DNA of 64,000 nt from NCBI GenBank assembly GCA_963803295.1, contig CAWDMC010000028.1:62001-126000 (forward strand), given 5' to 3'. Made by a program: the position numbers and the translations under genes. The notes beneath the pieces were generated by a model. It did no database searches, had not been told where the DNA came from, and saw only the letters and a program-made list of their open reading frames with translations. Within the stretch, counting starts at the first letter, position 1; every line of letters starts with the position of its first letter. This document shows positions 43,993-53,483 of this stretch, piece after piece. The DNA is from CAWDMC01 sp963803295. GTDB lineage: Bacteria; Acidobacteriota; Terriglobia; UBA7540.

Positions 43993-45561
43993 ATGGACGC
44001 AATAACACAACGAACAAGGGTGCTTCCTCAAGCCGGGCGTCGGCCCCTGACGCCAGAGGATTGCCTCGGCATTGCGCGTCGCCGGTGGCTCCTGATTATC
44101 CTACCTGGCTTGCTCGGGCCTGTGATTGCTTATGGTATTTCACTGAAGTTGCCCAGCCGATTCACTTCAAGGTCCCTTATCCTCATCGAACGTCAGAAGG
44201 TCCCCGATAGCTACGTCAAAGCATTGATTACTGAAGACGTGAACGCGCGCATTGCCAATTTGCAGGAGCAGGTTTTGAGTCGCTCTCACCTCCAGCCTAT
44301 CATTGAAACGCAGGGTCTGTTCAACGCTGGTAGTGGCCACGTGCAAATGGACGACGCTATCTTGCAGATGCACAAGGCCATTGAGTTGACTCCTCTCAAA
44401 CCCATCGTGGGCGGTCGCGACGAGGTAATGCCAGGATTCTACATCGACGTGACTCTGAACGACGCCCACAAAGCGCAAGATGTTTGCGCGGACATTGCTT
44501 CAATTTTCGTCGAAGAGAATATCAAACAGCGCAAGGGCAGCGTTCAGGGTACCGCTAATTTTTTGCAGGACGAATTAGACGATGCCAAGCGAAGACTAGA
44601 CGATCAAGACGCCAAACTTGCGGCATTCAAGCGGCAGCATATCGGGACGCTCCCCGACGAAATGCAAACAAATGCTGACTTACTGACTACCTTGAACACC
44701 CAGTTTGAGGCGCTCAGTCAGGCGCTAAACCGTGCTCATCAGGACAAAGCCTACGCTGAGTCCGTCCTGGCACAGCAGATCCAATCCTGGCAAATGACGA
44801 AGGCGGCCAGACAAGGCGCTGGACTCACCTTGACCCAGGGCCCGGATGCGCTTGACAAGCAACTCGATATGCTCCAAGGGCAGCTTGCTGAATTGCGGGC
44901 GCGCCATACCGATGATTATCCTGATGTGGTGGCGGTTAAGGGCCAGATTGCGGATTTGAAGAGAAGGATGCCGAGTGTTGAGCCGCCAGCGCAGCAGAAG
45001 TCGTCCACGCAACCTTCCGACGATACTGGACGCGCCAAGAGCCTGGAACCCCCGGAGATTCAGCAGTTACGTGCGCAGGTTCACGCTTATGAGGACACTA
45101 TACAGAACGACAAGCGAGAACAACAACGGCTAGCAGGCCAGATCAAAGAGTATCAATCTCGCCTGCAAATGATTCCGGGCGTGGAGCAGGAGTACAAGGA
45201 GATCACCCGCGATCACGACACAGCCCTCCAGTTCTACAAGGACCTATTAGGTAAGATTGACCAGTCGCAGATGGCAACCAACATGGAGTCCCGGGAGGAA
45301 GGCGAGCGCTTTCGGGTTTTGGACCCCGCAAGTCTCCCGACGAAGGCCTCATTCCCGAAGCGGCCACTGTTTGCTCTGGGAGGCTTTGCTGCCGGAATTG
45401 CGTTGGGATTGGCTGGGGCCCTACTGCTTGAGATGAGTCAGAAGCGCCTGCGAAGTGAAATCGACATTGAGTTCTATCTTGGAACAACAGCCTTTGCCTT
45501 GATTCCCATTATTCAAAACGAAGAAAAGGGCGGGAAGCGCAGAGCGGAGAAGGCAGCTTGA
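43993..45561 (+). CDS. Wzz/GumC-like polysaccharide chain-length determinant
   Basis: 522 residues. Two membrane helices, near 30-55 (WLLIILPGLLGPVIAYGISL) and 465-490 (LFALGGFAAGIALGLAGALLL), bracket a large periplasmic coiled-coil domain (~190-430) with LQDELDDAKRRLDDQDAKLAAFK and a pre-TM2 PxxPxxPxxP-like stretch DPASLPTKASFPKRP. This is the Wzz/GNVR architecture of the XrtA-locus subfamily; it lacks a fused kinase domain, which is instead encoded 100 bp downstream. Role: setting polymer length and export with the outer-membrane channel. Confidence 0.9.
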   Translation: MDAITQRTRVLPQAGRRPLTPEDCLGIARRRWLLIILPGLLGPVIAYGISLKLPSRFTSRSLILIERQKVPDSYVKALITEDVNARIANLQEQVLSRSHLQPIIETQGLFNAGSGHVQMDDAILQMHKAIELTPLKPIVGGRDEVMPGFYIDVTLNDAHKAQDVCADIASIFVEENIKQRKGSVQGTANFLQDELDDAKRRLDDQDAKLAAFKRQHIGTLPDEMQTNADLLTTLNTQFEALSQALNRAHQDKAYAESVLAQQIQSWQMTKAARQGAGLTLTQGPDALDKQLDMLQGQLAELRARHTDDYPDVVAVKGQIADLKRRMPSVEPPAQQKSSTQPSDDTGRAKSLEPPEIQQLRAQVHAYEDTIQNDKREQQRLAGQIKEYQSRLQMIPGVEQEYKEITRDHDTALQFYKDLLGKIDQSQMATNMESREEGERFRVLDPASLPTKASFPKRPLFALGGFAAGIALGLAGALLLEMSQKRLRSEIDIEFYLGTTAFALIPIIQNEEKGGKRRAEKAA

Positions 45562-45661
45562 TCGCGTACTTATTGGCGCGTGAGGTAGTGACAAAGACAG
45601 GCAAATCTCGTGTGCATCGCTTGGTGGCGGACGAGGTCGCATTACAGGGTAGAAGGGACTG

Positions 45662-46582
45662 ATGAGCCGATTCCACGATCTCTTGAAAAAGGTGGCTGTC
45701 GGCGAGAGCGAGCTGGTCGGTGAGAGTCGCGCTAAAGCCGACGTGCAGAATGTTCGCGATTTTGTGGATGTTCGTGCTGTCTCCGCAGAGCAGACTGAAT
45801 CTGCGGTTGAAACCGAGCAGGACTCGCAAAACGTGGCAAGCCCCATCGATCTTCGTGAGGTGCTTGCGCAGCTCTGCCCTCAAGGATCCTGGATTCCCGA
45901 CATCGCGTCGCCACTCTTTTCCCGAAACGGCAACTCATACACAACGGGCATGGAGGAGTTCCGCACCCTTCGGTCGCGGCTGAACCTTGTTCGAGAAAAA
46001 CTCGACCTGCGCAAGCTCTTAATTACCAGTCCGCTTCCCAAGGAGGGGAAGACATATATCGCAGTTAATCTGGCTCATATCTTGTTGCGCCAGCAGGGCT
46101 GCCGTGTATTGTTGGTCGACGGCGATCTTCGCTTACCCAGCTTGCACGACCGGCTTGGCGCTCCACAGAGTCCCGGTCTGGTTGACTATCTGGGCGGCGA
46201 AGCCGATGACTTTGCCATTCTGAAGCGTGGGCACCTGGAAAATCTCTTCTTCGTTCCCGCAGGCAAGGCGGCTACCAATGCCAGCGATCTGCTGGCGGGT
46301 GAGAAGCTCCGTGCCTTCCTTGACCGCATCGCCCCGGCGTTCGACTGGATCATAATCGATTCACCCCCGATCGTACCAGTTTCTGATGCGAAGCAGCTAG
46401 GTCAACTGTGCGACGGTGTACTGATGGTTTTTCGCGCCGATTGCACTCCGTTCGATCTGGCGCGGAAAGCCTATCAGGAATTCCTTGACAAGCCCTTCCT
46501 GGGAGTTGTTCTCAACCAAACGAAGCAGAGCACCCCTTATGGCTACGACTACTATCAAGGCAATGGGGAAAAGAAATCCTAA
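45662..46582 (+). CDS. Cytoplasmic BY-type tyrosine autokinase (CpsD/CapB-like)
   Basis: 306 residues. P-loop ATPase of the BY-kinase/ParA-like group: Walker A SPLPKEGKTYIAVNLA (about residues 124-140), Walker A' VLLVDGDLRLP and Walker B WIIIDSPP. The C-terminus carries a Tyr cluster, YGYDYYQGN, the expected autophosphorylation site. The ~95-residue N-terminal extension is polar and specific to exosortase-locus kinases. With the chain-length protein it forms the split Wzc-like phospho-switch controlling polymerisation. Confidence 0.9.
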   Translation: MSRFHDLLKKVAVGESELVGESRAKADVQNVRDFVDVRAVSAEQTESAVETEQDSQNVASPIDLREVLAQLCPQGSWIPDIASPLFSRNGNSYTTGMEEFRTLRSRLNLVREKLDLRKLLITSPLPKEGKTYIAVNLAHILLRQQGCRVLLVDGDLRLPSLHDRLGAPQSPGLVDYLGGEADDFAILKRGHLENLFFVPAGKAATNASDLLAGEKLRAFLDRIAPAFDWIIIDSPPIVPVSDAKQLGQLCDGVLMVFRADCTPFDLARKAYQEFLDKPFLGVVLNQTKQSTPYGYDYYQGNGEKKS

Positions 46583-46846
46583 GGTTTGGCGTTCCCCACA
46601 TGAAGCCAAAGGAATCTGCAACTTGAAAGAATGCCCAGAAATCGCTCAGCCGTCAGGGCTTCATCGACGGAGTTCCATCGCGCTCTCGGTTTACTGCCGA
46701 TATTTGGCGACGACTTCAAGAGCCTCGGTTGCGAGGCTTCGGACTTGGGCAATTCGGGTTGCTGTCCGCTATTCTGAGGCTGCAGCCCGTAAGGCAAATT
46801 GGGTCAGCGTCCGTCAACCGTACGGGAACAGGGGCCGGGGATAAAG

Positions 46847-48013
46847 ATGGCTGATTTTGTGTCCAAGGTGCTTTTCGGAACTAAAGTCCAGGAGTCTGTC
46901 AGCCGCCGCACAGGGTACCCTAATGGCCCATCGAGCCACGGGATCCTCAGCGAATGCGCTTTTGCCCAGATGCTATGCCTGGAAAGAAAGCGAACAGAGC
47001 GTTCCGGCAACCGATTTGTGTTGATGTTGGTAGAAGCTGAGGGCGCCTTGCAGGGCAGTGCCGGACCCAATATCGTTGACAGAATCCTGCACGCCCTCGC
47101 CGAGTTGACGAGAGAGACAGATATCAAGGGTTGGTACAAGGAAGGCTCTATCATAGGCGTTATCTTTACGGAAATTGGAACCACGGAAGGAAGGGCAGTT
47201 GCTAAAGCGCTTCTGGCCAAGGTCAGCGATGCACTGAGTAACAACCTGACGATTGAGCAGATCAGCGCGATAAGCCTATCATTGCACGTCTTTCCCGAGG
47301 ACTGGGAGAGGCAGGCCCCAAATGGTCCGGCGGATTCAACTCTCTATCCGGAGTTGTTGCGGGATCTGAAGAAAGCTCCTCGTCTTGTGAAGCGGTCAAT
47401 GGACATCCTAGGCAGTTTGATGGTCCTTACAGTTCTTGCACCCTTACTTGTCGTGATTGCCATTGCAGTTAAGCTGACCTCCCGGGGACCAATCTTCTTC
47501 CGACAGGAGAGGCTTGGTCAATATGGCAAGAGATTTACCTTCCTTAAGTTCAGATCGATGTACTTCAAGAGTGATCCAAAGATTCATCAGGAGTTCGTGG
47601 AGCGCCTGATATCTGGGAATGCTGTGTCGCAGGCAGGTCGAGGAGGGGAAAACACCGTATATAAGCTGACTGCAGACCCGAGGATCACGCGAGTAGGTAG
47701 ACTCCTGAGACGTACAAGTCTGGATGAGCTACCTCAGTTTCTCAACGTTTTGAGAGGGGAGATGTCTCTCGTCGGACCGCGCCCTCCTATTGGGTATGAA
47801 GTTGAGCGCTATGACATTTGGCATAGGCGCCGCCTGTTGGCGGTGAAGCCTGGAATCACGGGTCTTTGGCAAGTTGGCGGACGTAGCAAGACCACGTTTG
47901 ATGAAATGGTCCGTTTGGATATCGCGTACACAGAGTCGTGGTCGTTGTGGATGGACATCAAGATCCTCTTGCTGACACCCCGGGCTGTTCTAATCGGCGC
48001 AGGCGCGTACTAA
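46847..48013 (+). CDS. Polyprenyl-phosphate sugar transferase with N-terminal degenerate GGDEF-like domain
   Basis: 388 residues from the ATG at 46847 (GGGGCCGGGG upstream). Residues ~185-388 are the bacterial sugar-transferase domain: membrane hairpin MDILGSLMVLTVLAPLLVVIAIAVKL, FFRQERLGQYGKRFTFLKFRSM, DPRITRVGRLLRRTSLDELPQFLNVLRGEMSLVGPRPP and LAVKPGITGLWQVGGRSKTTFDEMVRLD. It transfers a sugar-1-phosphate to undecaprenyl phosphate to start the repeat unit. Residues ~30-165 (FAQMLCLERKRTERSGNRFVLMLVE; GWYKEGSIIGVIFTEIG) look like a GGDEF-fold domain without a GGDEF motif, possibly a regulatory receiver. Confidence 0.88.
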   Translation: MADFVSKVLFGTKVQESVSRRTGYPNGPSSHGILSECAFAQMLCLERKRTERSGNRFVLMLVEAEGALQGSAGPNIVDRILHALAELTRETDIKGWYKEGSIIGVIFTEIGTTEGRAVAKALLAKVSDALSNNLTIEQISAISLSLHVFPEDWERQAPNGPADSTLYPELLRDLKKAPRLVKRSMDILGSLMVLTVLAPLLVVIAIAVKLTSRGPIFFRQERLGQYGKRFTFLKFRSMYFKSDPKIHQEFVERLISGNAVSQAGRGGENTVYKLTADPRITRVGRLLRRTSLDELPQFLNVLRGEMSLVGPRPPIGYEVERYDIWHRRRLLAVKPGITGLWQVGGRSKTTFDEMVRLDIAYTESWSLWMDIKILLLTPRAVLIGAGAY

Positions 48014-48220
48014 AGCTCTCGTTTTAAACGCTGAGCCTTTAGCGCGTCGAGGCTGTCGCAAAGTACAGGCCTCACAGCTCAGGGCCAGACCCGGACAAAC
48101 GAGTGGAGTCGAAGATAAGCGCCCGGAAATTGACATCCATTAATCTTGGAATCGCGAGCGCCCAGCAAAGCGGTGCTTGCTTCGTGCGAACGGAATCCGA
48201 TCTTAATTGCGGGGTGACAT

Positions 48221-49222
48221 ATGATCCAAGTCGGCGTTATCGGCTACGGGTATTGGGGGCCCAACATCGTCCGGAACTTTCGCAGCCTCGAGTCTGCGCG
48301 GGTCGTGGCAATATGCGACAAGAGTTCTAGCTCCCTGCGAAGAGCTAAACACGCGTATCCTGAGGTGCAGGTTACCTCTGATCCGCGCGAGCTACTCGGT
48401 TCTGCTGACATTGATGCCGTGGCAGTGATTACACCGGTCTGGACGCACTTCGAGTTGGCCAAAGCTGCCCTTGAAAACGGAAAACATGTCTTTGTGGAGA
48501 AGCCGTTTACTTCTACGTCATCGCAGGCTGAGGAATTGATCGAGTTGGCAGAGAAGAACGGACTCAAGATCATGGTTGATCACACCTTTCTCTTTACGGG
48601 CGCCGTAAAAAAGATACGCCAACTTCTTGACGAGGACGCTCTGGGGAAACTCTACTACTACGACTCGACCAGAGTGAACCTCGGATTGTTTCAGCACGAT
48701 GTGAATGTTATTTGGGATCTAGCTCCCCACGACTTCTCCATTGTGGACTACCTCATCGGTGGTCGTCCCGATGCTATAGTCGCTACAGGTGAAGCTCACG
48801 TTAATGGCCTGCCAGACGTGGCATATGTGACTATCTATTTCCCAGGTAACATCATTGCACATATCAATGTTAACTGGCTATCTCCGGTCAAGATAAGAAC
48901 GACTCTGATCGGAGGCGAGAAGAAGATGCTGGTGTGGAACGACCTTGAGGCCGACGAGAAGATCAAAGTGTACGACAAAGGTGTGCAAGTGACTAGCCGC
49001 GAGGGCGTGTACGAGTTACTCGTCGGCTACCGCTCAGGGGACATGTGGGCTCCGAAGATCGAGCCGTCTGAGGCTCTGAAAGGGGAGTTGGAGTACTTTG
49101 TTGAGTGCATCCAGACCGGCATGACCCCGTTTAACGACGGCCTTGCAGGCTTACGGGTGGTCAGGATGCTAGAAGCTGCGGAAGAGTCTCTAAAGCACAA
49201 AGGAGAGGCGGTATACGCGTGA
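48221..49222 (+). CDS. Gfo/Idh/MocA-family sugar-nucleotide dehydrogenase
   Basis: 333 residues. Rossmann start IQVGVIGYGYWGPNIVRNF, substrate-binding EKPFTSTSSQAEELIELAE with the conserved EKP, and IMVDHTFLFTGAVKKIRQLL. It resembles WlbA/WbpB, which oxidise the 3-position of UDP-N-acetyl-hexosaminuronic acids before transamination. The next gene, an acetyltransferase, starts with a four-base overlap (GTGA at 49219-49222), and the DegT aminotransferase lies on the other arm, so together they could supply a 2,3-diamino sugar. Confidence 0.88.
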   Translation: MIQVGVIGYGYWGPNIVRNFRSLESARVVAICDKSSSSLRRAKHAYPEVQVTSDPRELLGSADIDAVAVITPVWTHFELAKAALENGKHVFVEKPFTSTSSQAEELIELAEKNGLKIMVDHTFLFTGAVKKIRQLLDEDALGKLYYYDSTRVNLGLFQHDVNVIWDLAPHDFSIVDYLIGGRPDAIVATGEAHVNGLPDVAYVTIYFPGNIIAHINVNWLSPVKIRTTLIGGEKKMLVWNDLEADEKIKVYDKGVQVTSREGVYELLVGYRSGDMWAPKIEPSEALKGELEYFVECIQTGMTPFNDGLAGLRVVRMLEAAEESLKHKGEAVYA

Positions 49223-49719
49223 ATTCGTATCTTTGTATCTCACCGGACGTCAGGCTCGGTAAGGACGTCAAGCTGTCGCAGTTCATCAACCTCTACGGGT
49301 GTGAAGTAGGTGATCACACCAAGATAGGGGCGTTTGTCGAAATCCAAAAGAATGCGAAGGTCGGTAACAACTGCAAGATTTCAAGCCATACTTTCATCTG
49401 CGAGGGTGTCACGATCGAGGACAACGTTTTCATAGGTCACAGTGTTACCTTCATCAACGATATTTACCCGCGGGCGACGACAAGCGAAGGCAACCTCCAA
49501 AGTGAAAAGGACTGGAAAGTGGAGACCACGCTGGTTGAGAAGGGAGCCTCGATCGGATCCGGCGCCACGGTGCTGAGTAGCGTGACCATAGGCCAGAATG
49601 CAATCGTCGGAGCCGGCAGTGTCGTGACCAAAAGCGTCCCTGCTAATGCAATCGTTGCAGGAAATCCGGCTAGGCTCCTGCGAACCATTTCGCCCCAGCC
49701 GCGCGGGGGGACGGAGTGA
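49219..49719 (+). CDS. Left-handed beta-helix (hexapeptide) sugar N-acetyltransferase
   Basis: 166 residues, GTG start overlapping the previous stop. Hexapeptide repeats throughout: VRLGKDVKLSQFINLYGCEVGDHTKIGAF, FICEGVTIEDNVFIGHSVTF, SIGSGATVLSSVTIGQNAIVGAGSVVTKSVPANAIVAGNPA. This is the WbpD/WlbB type, acetylating an amino sugar nucleotide with acetyl-CoA. Length typical. Confidence 0.9.
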   Translation: MNSYLCISPDVRLGKDVKLSQFINLYGCEVGDHTKIGAFVEIQKNAKVGNNCKISSHTFICEGVTIEDNVFIGHSVTFINDIYPRATTSEGNLQSEKDWKVETTLVEKGASIGSGATVLSSVTIGQNAIVGAGSVVTKSVPANAIVAGNPARLLRTISPQPRGGTE

Positions 49720-49941
49720 GTCGCGATGCGTCGGGATCGCTGCAGAAAGTTGCTTTAGAGGCTCTTCGGTACTCTATAGTGCGCGATGAGGGTTAAAGCG
49801 AAAGGACAGCCTGGGAGGAGGCGGGCAGGCCGAGGTTGGTCCATAATCTGCGAAAGGCGCCCATTGACCCGACGGTCTTGCGTCCCTTGCCCGGTTTGTT
49901 GAGTCTCCAGAGCCGGCACTCCCAGGAGTGCGGTTGAGGCT

Positions 49942-50979
49942 GTGACAGTTTACCAGATAAACCCGCTTCAAGATCCGCGTTGGAACGAATTTCTGCTGTC
50001 GCACCCTCGCGCCTCGATATTTCACACGCCCGGCTGGCTGGAAGCACTTCGTCATACCTACGGCTACGAACCGATCGTTTTGACGACCTCCGCCCCGTCC
50101 GCGGAACTAAGGAATGGACTTGCGGCGTGCCTGGTCAATAGTAGGCTCACTGGGCATCGCGTCGTTTCGCTTCCGTTTTCCGACCACTGCGAGCCTCTGG
50201 TCGATGATCCTGACGACCTTGCGTCTATACTAACCTCACTCCAAGAGGGACTTGTAAGGGATAAATGGAGCTACATCGAGCTCAGGCCTGTAGGTGCTTT
50301 CCCTGCAGATCGACTGGCCTTCGCCGAGACAAACCGCTTCTGGCTCCACCGGTTGGACATGACTTCGGATCTTGAACAGCTGTATCGAGGCTTTCACAGG
50401 GACTGTGTTCAAAGGAAGATCCGACGTGCCGATCGCGAGTCGCTGACGTGTGAAGAAGGAGCGACCGGCGAACTGATGAAGAAGTTTTACCATTTACTGA
50501 TTCTTACGCGCCGCCGACACCTTCTGCCACCACCACCCTTTGGTTGGTTCCGGAATGTGATCGAAGCAATGGGTAAGGCTGCAATGGTGCACGTGGCCTC
50601 AAAGGGTGACTGGCCAGTAGCGGCCATTCTAACGCTATCCTTTAAGCGCGATCTTATCTACAAGTACAGCTGCTCGAACGCCCGTTTCAGCCAGCTTGGT
50701 GGCACGCAGCTTCTATTGTGGAAAGCCATCCAAAAAGCAAAGAGAGAAGGATTGCTGTCGCTGGACATGGGGCGATCGGATTACGATGCGACGGGGCTTG
50801 TTTCGTTCAAGAGTCGCTGGGGTAGCGTCGGCTCGGAACTGACCTACTGGCGATACCCAGCCGGTGAGCGTCGGGTAGGTGGCGGGAGAGAGTCGCGTGT
50901 CGCGCGGGGGCTCTTCAAGCTAATACCATGTGCAGCCCTTGAAGCGGCTGGCAGTCTGCTGTATCGGCATGTAGGGTAA
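49942..50979 (+). CDS. FemAB-like acyltransferase of the exosortase-locus type
   Basis: 345 residues, GTG start. GNAT-fold FemAB family: SIFHTPGWLEALRHTYGYEP near the N-terminus, MTSDLEQLYRGFHRDCVQRKIRRADRE in the middle, and a C-terminal acetyltransferase half with VAAILTLSFKRDLIYKYSCSNARFSQLGGTQLLLWKAIQKAKREG and LDMGRSDYDATGLVSFKSRWG. This subset (often annotated as XrtA/PEP-CTERM-associated FemAB) is a standard member of such loci; it presumably transfers an amino-acyl or acyl group to the polysaccharide. Confidence 0.85.
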   Translation: MTVYQINPLQDPRWNEFLLSHPRASIFHTPGWLEALRHTYGYEPIVLTTSAPSAELRNGLAACLVNSRLTGHRVVSLPFSDHCEPLVDDPDDLASILTSLQEGLVRDKWSYIELRPVGAFPADRLAFAETNRFWLHRLDMTSDLEQLYRGFHRDCVQRKIRRADRESLTCEEGATGELMKKFYHLLILTRRRHLLPPPPFGWFRNVIEAMGKAAMVHVASKGDWPVAAILTLSFKRDLIYKYSCSNARFSQLGGTQLLLWKAIQKAKREGLLSLDMGRSDYDATGLVSFKSRWGSVGSELTYWRYPAGERRVGGGRESRVARGLFKLIPCAALEAAGSLLYRHVG

Positions 50980-51021
50980 GCACCCAGTCTGCGGCAGGTT
51001 GAGCCTCTTATCCTAGGGATA

Positions 51022-52500
51022 ATGAAAGAACCGTTCGTTTCATTTTACCGCTGTCCCGAAAGTGTGATCGACTTCACGCTTGGGGGTGAGTTGTCTCCCA
51101 AGCCAGGCTATTTCAGGCTTGGGCGCGACACGATCGGCTTCGGTCGTTCCTTGCCGGGCCATGCTAAGCATTCTCCAGCCGAGGGACTCTGCGACGTTCT
51201 CCCGGCAGTGACCTGCGACCATTCGGGTATGCAGCTCCCATTCGATCTCACCGAAGTTATCGACAATCTCCGACTCGAAAGATACGCGGCGATCTGCCAC
51301 AATTCTACCGCGCAGCGACTGCTTCACAAAGGTTACTATTCCGTGCGCCCACTGCTACCCTTCCCGGTCCGAAGATATCTTCAAAGGGCATTTCATCGAG
51401 GCTGGCAGCAGCTGAGATTTCCCTGTTGGCCTGTCGACACGACTGTTGAGCAAATCTTCGAGACGCTGCTAGCCGTGATGCTTAAGACTCAGAAGACGAA
51501 TTCGATTCCCTTTATCTGGTTTTGGCCGAACGGGGCTCCGGCTTGCGCCATAATGACGCATGATGTTGAGAGCAAGGCAGGAGTCCGTTTCTGCTCGGAA
51601 CTGATGGATATCGACGAAGAGTGGGCAATAAAAGCCTCATTTCAGATCGTTCCTGAAGCGCGCTACCGTACGGACGGGGGTTTGCTCGAGGAAATTCGTG
51701 AAAGAGGTTTTGAAGTAAACGTTCAGGATTTGAACCACGACGGCCTGCTTTTCGGTGATCACAGGACATTTCTAAGGCGCGCAGAGTCGATTAACAAATA
51801 TGCCAGGTTGTTTGGTTCAAAAGGATTTCGTGCTGGAGCGTTGTACCGCAACCCTGACTGGTACGATGCGTTTGATTTTTCCTACGATATGTCAATTCCC
51901 AATACAGCGCATCTAGACCCGCAGCGAGGCGGCTGTTGTACCGTTTTTCCTTATTTCATTGGAAACATCCTTGAGCTTCCGCTAACTACCACGCAGGACT
52001 ATATGCTGTTTCACATCTTGCAGGACTATTCCACCGAGCTGTGGAAGCGGCAAGCCCGAGCCATAAGGGAGAAGAACGGCTTGGTCAGCTTTATCGCCCA
52101 TCCTGACTATCTCATTGCAAGGCAAGCGAGGAAGACCTATGTGGAGCTGCTGAGGCACCTCGCTAAGTTGCGGTCTGATCATGAGTTGTGGCTTGCCCTG
52201 CCTAGGGACGTCGATGCCTGGTGGAGGGAACGAGCGCGGCTCACGCTTGTGCAAAGAGACAGAAAGTGGGTGATCGAGGGGAAAGGAAGTGAGAGAGCGC
52301 GCGTTGCTTATGCCAGCCTCGAAAGAGATCGCGTCGTCTATAGGATTGAGCCGCCCGCAGCGCCCCACTTAGCCGCCGCAGTAAACACGAGCCGCTCGTG
52401 TGACGACCTAACTCAAATTGTAGAACGTGTGATGAGCTTCATCTCCGCGAGCGCTAGCGACGAAGGCTGCCCTCAGTGTCTGCCAGGTTTACCGGCGTAG
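51022..52500 (+). CDS. Polysaccharide-deacetylase-like protein
   Basis: 492 residues, no signal peptide. Core around residues 170-330 resembles NodB/polysaccharide-deacetylase barrels: ACAIMTHDVESKAG (metal-binding THD), FQIVPEARYR, then GFEVNVQDLNHDG and FRAGALYRNPDWYDAFDFSYDMS. In the usual second motif H-x-x-x-H the first His appears as Gln here (VQDLNHD), so activity is uncertain. A ~160-residue N-terminal extension and a ~110-residue C-terminal extension are of unknown type. Likely modifies, or binds, the exopolysaccharide. Confidence 0.7.
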   Translation: MKEPFVSFYRCPESVIDFTLGGELSPKPGYFRLGRDTIGFGRSLPGHAKHSPAEGLCDVLPAVTCDHSGMQLPFDLTEVIDNLRLERYAAICHNSTAQRLLHKGYYSVRPLLPFPVRRYLQRAFHRGWQQLRFPCWPVDTTVEQIFETLLAVMLKTQKTNSIPFIWFWPNGAPACAIMTHDVESKAGVRFCSELMDIDEEWAIKASFQIVPEARYRTDGGLLEEIRERGFEVNVQDLNHDGLLFGDHRTFLRRAESINKYARLFGSKGFRAGALYRNPDWYDAFDFSYDMSIPNTAHLDPQRGGCCTVFPYFIGNILELPLTTTQDYMLFHILQDYSTELWKRQARAIREKNGLVSFIAHPDYLIARQARKTYVELLRHLAKLRSDHELWLALPRDVDAWWRERARLTLVQRDRKWVIEGKGSERARVAYASLERDRVVYRIEPPAAPHLAAAVNTSRSCDDLTQIVERVMSFISASASDEGCPQCLPGLPA

Positions 52501-52520
52501 CCGCCCTAGGGTCATCGCGT

Positions 52521-53351
52521 GTGAAAGAATCCACTGTCGCGTGGCTTGCGAAGCTATTTCTTCTAGAAGAGGAGATCCAAAGAGCCGTGAGAACAAATAC
52601 TAAGGTTGTTGTCGTCGGACTCGGAGAGGTGGGGAAACCTCTCTTTGAGCTTGTTGCAAAATACCACGACACCGTTGGAGTAGATATCGCGCCTGTGGAG
52701 CACATCGAGCACGTCGACGTCCTGCATGTCTGCTATCCGTTTCAAATCAATGACTTTATCGGTGAGAGTGCTCGGTACATCGAACTGTTTAAGCCCAGCC
52801 TGACGATCGTCAACAGCACTGTAGCGATCGGTACTACGCGAGCGATAGCAGAGCGAACGGGCGCCGCAGTTGTGAACAGCCCGGTGCGTGGCAAGCACGC
52901 TCGCATGTTAGCGGACATGCGTATGTATACCAAGTTTGTAGGTGCGATGGATTCCGCGGCGGGCGCGCAGGCCGCCCAGCACTTTGAGTCTGTCGGCCTG
53001 AAAACCAAGATCCTATCATCGCCAGAAGCTACCGAGTTGGCCAAGCTCACCGAAACGACTTACTTTGGCCTGATGATTGCCTGGGCGCAAGACATAGAGA
53101 GATACTGTGACCAATCGGGTCAAGATTACAACGAGGTCATCTCGTTCTATGAGGAAATAAAATTCTTTCCGCCCGTCAAGTACTTTCCTGGAATCATCGG
53201 CGGCCATTGCGTGATGCCCAACATCAAGCTGTTGAGCATGTTTGCTCAATCGACGATTCTCGATGCCATTCAGGTCTCTAACCGAATGAAGACAGAGCGT
53301 GACGCCAAGAAAGGAGAAGTAGTGACTGGTGTAACGGCCGGCGCCGCCTGA
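52521..53351 (+). CDS. Compact nucleotide-sugar dehydrogenase-like protein
   Basis: 276 residues from a GTG at 52521; a GTG at 52587 (RTNTKVVVVGLG) is also possible. NAD-binding fold VVVVGLGEVGKPLFEL, VNSTVAIGTTRAIAE, EATELAKLTETTYFGLMIAWAQDIERYC and the cysteine loop FPGIIGGHCVMPNIKL that corresponds to the catalytic GGHC of UDP-N-acetyl-sugar dehydrogenases. The ~40-residue segment after the first strands and the entire C-terminal UDP-binding domain of the 430-450-residue family are missing. It may be a divergent dehydrogenase or a non-catalytic relative. Confidence 0.7.
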   Translation: MKESTVAWLAKLFLLEEEIQRAVRTNTKVVVVGLGEVGKPLFELVAKYHDTVGVDIAPVEHIEHVDVLHVCYPFQINDFIGESARYIELFKPSLTIVNSTVAIGTTRAIAERTGAAVVNSPVRGKHARMLADMRMYTKFVGAMDSAAGAQAAQHFESVGLKTKILSSPEATELAKLTETTYFGLMIAWAQDIERYCDQSGQDYNEVISFYEEIKFFPPVKYFPGIIGGHCVMPNIKLLSMFAQSTILDAIQVSNRMKTERDAKKGEVVTGVTAGAA

Positions 53352-53483
53352 ACCATGCTGACCATTAATGGAATCCCACAACGGCTATAACTCGGGTGGG
53401 CTCTTACCCCGGGCGTGGGCGCCGAAATAACTTAGAGGTCTTGTCTCTGGCGAAAGACCATTAGGGGTAGGACTTACGACTGT

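Noticed and set aside
53434..53460. Hairpin GGTCTT…AAGACC before the GT4 gene
   Set aside because: Short stem with a long loop; indistinguishable from chance.
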